From Castanea sativa (lineage: Eukaryota; Streptophyta; Magnoliopsida; Fagales; Fagaceae), in assembly GCF_040712315.1 (NCBI RefSeq), contig NC_134018.1:42471335-42535334 (forward strand): a stretch of DNA of 64,000 nt, read 5' to 3'. Positions 59,037-64,000 of the stretch are shown in pieces. The position numbers and the translations under genes are program-made. The notes below the pieces were generated by a model. It saw only the letters and a program-made list of their open reading frames with translations, was not told where the DNA came from and made no database searches. How positions within the stretch are numbered: position 1 is the first letter of the stretch; each line of letters begins with the position of its first letter.

Positions 59037-59580
59037 ATGATTTTCGAATCTTCTTATGCCATTTGGGATATTACGAACATATTAAAATTATTAAGACAAT
59101 TTGGTCTAAGCCTAATTTTACTACCAAAGTTTTAAGAATTCTAAAACTATTACATATATTATAATTCTATTACCAACTGTTTATTATTTTTTTTTATAGA
59201 TATTAAAAACCATTTATAAATGTAAATAAGTTTTATGTTACTTTAACCATCTATTATAGTTGATCTTTTTAAATAGTAAATCATGCCTACTACCATGCTT
59301 ACTATATGCTTTGGAAATTACAATGTGTTCATATCATGTGGTGTATCATAATTCATAACAAAGGAGTTCATCCAAAAAAGAAAATTCAATTATCTTGACC
59401 AACTTTGGCAGTATAGTTTTTATAGTTTTCCAAATTGAGGTCAATGATCTTGCAAATAATTCCTTAAGAAACAACATGGGGTGACAAAATTATTCACAAC
59501 ATTTACATTTATAGGTTAATTTGGTAATCTTTTTTTCTTTTTTGAAACTAATGTGGTAATCTATTAATGTTAATCACATA
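59037..59580. repeat. Block C, fourth part, beside the foldback
   Basis: No gene. It aligns with 14935-15515 of block A. Its first 225 bases also occur inverted at about 56920-57180, on the other side of the foldback. Confidence 0.72.
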
Positions 59581-59585
59581 TAATA

Positions 59586-61170
59586 TGTAGGGATAAAAGG
59601 CCCAAAAATGCATATTGGGTCATGGGCTTTGTCCGAGGATGTTCATTGGTCCGAGGATAGATAAACAGTAATGAAGATGTTAGACCTAGAGGTCCACGAG
59701 CAAGTTGCGACTGAGGAAGCTAAGGGAGGTAGGTCGAGGAGGGGTGTCTCCTCGGCTAAGCGAAGCAAAGGTCAGATGGTACATCCTGTTATCCAGAATA
59801 ACATTCCAAGAGATTCTATTGAGGAAAATATGCTTCATAGGAGCACAGAGCAAAGAAACAGCTATGAAATATTTAAAAAAAAGCTGCTACCACTGCATTG
59901 AATGCTCTGTATCCAACTTGCTAGCCGCATTAATGAGGAAGTGATATCTCAACAGTGATTTTCAACTTTAAGGGTCATCAAATAGCCCACGACCCATGGC
60001 CCGACCCAGAAACCCGACGGCCCATCAGGCTAATGGGTAGCCCATTAGCCCAGTGGGTTAGGTCATGGGCTATTTTTATGCCCATGGGTACCCGGTGGGC
60101 TAGTCCAGTAGCCCAACCCGTTGCCCAGCCCGTTGGCCTAACCTGTTGGCCCAACCCAATAACTCATAATTCATAACAAAAATATAGAGGAAGTGTATGA
60201 AGGATTGATCTTGAGATATTATAAAGGAATTTCTTAAAAAAACTCCCTCAACCACTAAGATACTCAAAGTAATTGTGCTAAACTTAGTTTACTAAATATA
60301 TATTTTTCTAATAGTCTAGCAAATTTGAATTAACCATTTGACATTTTTTTTATTAAAAATAAATAAATAAACTATTTAAAGCCTTAATAAAAAAAAATTA
60401 AATAGGTTTCCATCAACAAAACAAAAAATTAAATAGATTTGACTGTCAAAAATTTGTAATTAAGTATTAAATTCTTTAATTCTTTCCTTTAAAAAAATAA
60501 ATTGATTATTCCCTTATAAAAAATTGATTTTTTCCTTATAAAAATAATAAAATAATATGCCAACACAAGCCCATGAGTAACCCATTAGGCCCAACCCGAT
60601 AGCGCAGCTCGCTAAAGACAAAATGGGTGTTGCCCATGGGCAGGGTCATGGGCTGAGGTTTTCTCTTTCGGCCCAGCCCGACCCGGCCCGTTAACTAGTT
60701 AATAGCCCATTGTGCCCATGGACCAAGTAAAAATGGGTCGGGCCGGCCCGACCCGGCCCATTGACGACCCTTGTTCAACTTTATAGCTGCTCCCAAAGAC
60801 TTTAGAAAAGGACTGATGGGACAAGGATCAAGACCAGCAAATAAGTCTACACGTGGATGGCGGAGATGGAGGATGGGATATAGTATAAAATAGAAAGACG
60901 TCCCTATGAAAAGAAAAAAGGAGAAAAATTTGTAATCAAACTTGAGAGAAATATATATAAGAACGGATTCCCCCAGGTTGAGCCAAGGATGATTTTCTTT
61001 AGATTTAATCAGTTTATTTTCACTTTCTTATCATCTGGATCCAATTTACTTGTTGTCTAACTCATAAAAGCCTAGTTTTGCAACCCACTCTCTACAAATT
61101 CATTGTATTGGACTCTTTGGGCCGAAGTTCATCCATCATTTGAGCTTCGGAACCAAATTGCGTCCTTACA
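59586..61170 (+). mobile_element. Solo LTR with nested hAT-like element
   Basis: 1585 bases (TGTAGGGATAAAAGG to GCGTCCTTACA) with exact TAATA duplications (59581-59585, 61171-61175). Block A near 15515 is the empty site. Without the nested element (59969-60773 plus one target copy) the LTR is 772 bp. A TATA-like TATAGTATAAAATAG (60879-60893) precedes a leader of about 280 bases, giving the + orientation. Confidence 0.85.
59969..60773. mobile_element. Non-autonomous hAT-like element
   Basis: 805 bp with inverted ends (TAAGGGTCATCAA at the left; CAAGGGTCGTCAA on the other strand from the right) and exact 8-bp duplications TTCAACTT (59961-59968, 60774-60781). An 8-bp duplication is the hAT signature. 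The sub-terminal regions are packed with GGGCC/GGCCC and CCCGACCC words. No transposase. Confidence 0.85.
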
Positions 61171-61175
61171 TAATA

Positions 61176-61957
61176 CATTTGATGGGATAACCCACAAAAA
61201 ATGTGGCACCCATCCAAATCCAATCAAATGACTGCTGGATTTTAATAATTGTTTGGTATAGGTAATGGAGAGGGGTCAAACTGTGCTCTAAGGTAGAAAA
61301 TTGGAAAATAATTATCCTCGTCTATGAGAGAGAGAGAGAGAGAGAGAGATCATTTTTTTTAAGAGAGAATGTGAGAGATGATAACGAATTTATAAAAAAT
61401 TAGATGAGAAGAAAAAGAGTTAAAAGATATAGTAATAATTAATGAACATCAAATTATCACAGTCATGCTGATAAAAATATATTTGTATATACTATATTTA
61501 TAATGCAATTGCATAGCATTTATGAAATTAAATAAAATTAAGATATAAAAAATAAAAATAAAATAAAAAAAGATAACAACTTAAAAGCACAAAATTAAAT
61601 CACATAAACCCAAAGCAGAGTTCTAAAGAACACAAAAGTTTATAATCAACCTAAAATAGAGATGCAAGATTAAAATTAAAAAAAAAATCTACCAAAAATT
61701 TTATAAAAAAAATTGAGAGAGAGATGGATAACCTTTTTATGTAGGAATTGGGAAAGCTATGCATAGAATGTGAGAGAATTGCAAATTTATAGTAAAATGA
61801 TGAAAATAAGAAGAACGAAAATAAAGGAAGATAAAATGTTAGGAAAGGGTGATATTAAAGTAGATAGTAGTAAAGATATGAAAATGTAAAAAGGAGGACA
61901 AATGTTAGAAAGAGTGTAACAATAATTTGGGAATTAATAAGAAGTAAAAGTGTTAAA

Positions 61958-62002
<45 letters not shown>

Positions 62003-63600
62003 GATTGATTGATTATTTATTTTGGATTTATCACTAGTGTAGACTACGGTGCTAGAAGAAGAAAAAAAGACAGGTTACAATTCACAAAAGAAATTGAAGA
62101 TGAGGCTAATACAAGGCCAAGGGAGACCATGATTTGAGTCATGAGTAACATGGAAAAGCCGAACCTCAATGAAGTTTTGAGGAAAGAAACTATTGTGAGA
62201 TAGTGAAACTGGTCGTAATAAGGAACGAAAGAAAGATAGGAGTATAAAAATAGATAAATAAAATCGAATGTTATTTCAATTATACCATGTAATATTGTTC
62301 AGATAGTTGGATAAAAGATTCTCTTGCGTGATTAATCTTGATTAGTTACTTTAATAAAACAAAAGAAATCCATTAATCACTTTGTGACCTCTACAAAGCC
62401 ACTTTATCTGCATTTGCCAAACAACTTTTACTCACTCTGATAATTTCTCAGCATCTTCCGCTAAGGAGAGGTGACTCCATTGATGTTCCCTTCTTGTCCA
62501 TCAGCAAATTGACCTGAAAAGAAAGTCCACATGATTCCTTCCTCATCTTCTTCACTTATGCTACATGGAAAAGCCAAACATCAAGGAAGTTTTGAGGAAA
62601 GAAACTCATGCGAGGCAGTGAAACTGATTGTAATAGGGAATGAAAGAAAGTTAGGAATAAAAAATTAAATAAGAAAAAATCTAATGTTATTTCAATTATA
62701 CCATGTAATCATGTTCAGCTAGTTGGATAAAGATTCTCTTCCATGATTAATCTTGAATTTACTTTAATAAAACAAAATCAATCCGTTCACTTCACTTTGT
62801 GAACTCTACAAAGCCACTTTATCCACCTTCTCTAAACAATTTTATCCAGCGTCTTCTGTAGTAGTGCAATGACCTGAAAAGCAAGTCCATATGATTTCTT
62901 CCTCATCGATTTCCACGTATTATTACGCTACATTAATATCTTCACTCGCTTTTAGTTTTTGTACTTTCTTCCAAAAGGTTAGCATTTAGCAAGAACGGTT
63001 GCTTTGCGTCATTTTCTTACCCTCTGTGTTTTTATTTTTTCTTGTATGTTATTATGACTGACAGCCAATCAGCCAAAAAATATATCTTTGTTCCGTTTGG
63101 AATTGTACTCTTGGTTTTTTTTTTTTAAGGAAAAAGAGTTACACTCTTTTATTTTCAATTTCTTTTTTTATATTTTAAATTGTATTTTTGTTGAGTTTTA
63201 TTGATTTTTTAGATACATTTCTCGGTGTTTTTTATTGAATGGTAGAAAAAATTGGGTTTGAGAAAGCTTGTTTAAAACTAAAAGAATAATTTTCAAATTT
63301 TACATACTTTTTAATGATACACAATATTATAAATAACTTTTATTAAAAATTTAATATTTTCACTAGCTTATCTTTTGAATTATCGAGAAAAATTGTATTG
63401 GTTTGATTTTGAAATGACAAAAATTAATATGCTACATTTGTGATTGTCCTTATAATAAATGAAAATATAATTATGAATTACATTACTATTTACTAATTTA
63501 GTCCAAATTGAAGAAAAAAAAAATATTAATGAGGCTACTATAAAAATATTTTCACGCATAATATGCGGGGTCCGAGACTAATAGTAATAATCACAGGTGC
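61176..63600. repeat. Block C, fifth part
   Basis: No gene. It matches 15520-15826 joined directly to 20784-22860 of block A, so it shows the site before the copia insertion (about 61488-61495). (GA)n tracts at 61326-61350 and 61966-61998. It holds the same internal duplication of about 415 bases (62150 and 62566). Confidence 0.85.
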
Positions 63601-63611
63601 TTACTTTCAGT

Positions 63612-63745
63612 TTTCAAGATTGGCCTTGCTTGTTCATTGAAATCACCAAAAGAAAGAATGAGTATGTAGGATATCACAGGGAGTTGCATAAAGATAAAAA
63701 TAAAAAAAATAAAAATGCTTTTCTTGGTATTGGAATTCATGGTAC
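63612..63745 (+). pseudogene. Receptor-kinase C-terminal fragment
   Basis: The reading FKIGLACSLKSPKERMSM*DI, then (after a 1-2 base loss) LHK.KNAFLGIGIHG matches the C-terminal end of the kinase domain, as in LETGLACSMESPKDRMKMKE of the gene at 23665-28868. It carries a TAG stop and a frame break. It sits in about 230 bases that block A lacks (A passes directly from AGTAATAAGCACA to CAGGCCTTAAAT near 22845). Too short to function. Confidence 0.78.
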
Positions 63746-64000
63746 CACAACATGTTTCCCTACAGTCATACTGAAGTTTAGCCAATAGCAGATAACCCAT
63801 GGAGTGACTAAAGACTGACCTAGTAGCATACAGGCCTTAAATTTCACACATTTCAATTCCCAAATAATTCTTTCAAACCACAATCACAACACTTTCTCAG
63901 GTACATAATGTACTAGTACAGACGTTTAGACAATAATAGATTACACAGTGTGACTAAAAACTGACCTTGTAGTGTATACTAGCCTTAGATTCTCCGGTGC
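63746..64000. repeat. End of block C
   Basis: No gene. From about 63825 it aligns with 22850-23030 of block A. By collinearity another receptor-kinase gene would begin roughly 600-700 bases beyond the window. Confidence 0.65.

Noticed and set aside
59671..59901. Basic 76-residue open frame in the solo LTR
   Set aside because: It sits in LTR sequence interrupted by the hAT-like element, and has an overlapping alternative frame of similar length.

Overview
This window is plant nuclear DNA. It shows plant-type Ty3/gypsy (Tat lineage) and Ty1/copia elements, an L1-type LINE, hAT-like and Mutator-like elements, a spliced receptor-kinase gene of the LRR-XII (EFR/Xa21-like) class, and ribosomal-protein P0 pseudogenes with plant exon structure. 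A woody eudicot is likely. Fagaceae is a guess from the style of the repeats and could not be checked. No bacterial-type operon, CRISPR array, tRNA or rRNA gene was seen.

Layout. 1-7096: the 3' part of a Tat-lineage retrotransposon on + (reverse transcriptase, RNase H, integrase, an antisense gene on -, the 3' LTR), inserted into exon 1 of a P0 pseudogene (7097-7264). 7265-23384: intergenic block A, holding a large TIR element (11578-14528) with a nested Mutator-like element, and a non-autonomous copia element (15827-20778). 23665-28868: the only host gene of substance, an LRR receptor kinase broken by one nonsense codon and one transposon insertion. 28869-41530: block B, a compacted copy of block A split by a complete 10.4-kb Tat-lineage element on - (30117-40492, TSD TTTAT). 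42466-43272: a TIR element with a GC-rich minisatellite. 43508-45137: a multi-exon P0 pseudogene. 45149-64000: block C, a second long copy of block A, carrying three solo LTRs, a LINE, a hAT-like element, MITE-like elements and a near-perfect foldback. It ends just before the place where another receptor-kinase copy would be expected.

How it fits together. The window is part of a tandemly duplicated receptor-kinase locus. Blocks A, B and C each begin with sequence resembling the 3' end of the kinase gene, and each is associated with a P0 fragment. After duplication each copy collected its own transposons, so almost every insertion has an empty site in a paralogous block, which fixes its ends and target duplications.

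The most interesting signal is in the two Tat elements. They are diverged and their LTRs are unrelated, yet both carry an antisense gene whose first two introns lie at the same protein positions and in the same phases. One copy also has its own TATA box. This looks like a real spliced gene carried on the opposite strand of a retrotransposon. A tandem array of GTCCAC..GTGGAC palindromes lies beside it in the second element. All boundaries were read by eye and no database search was run.
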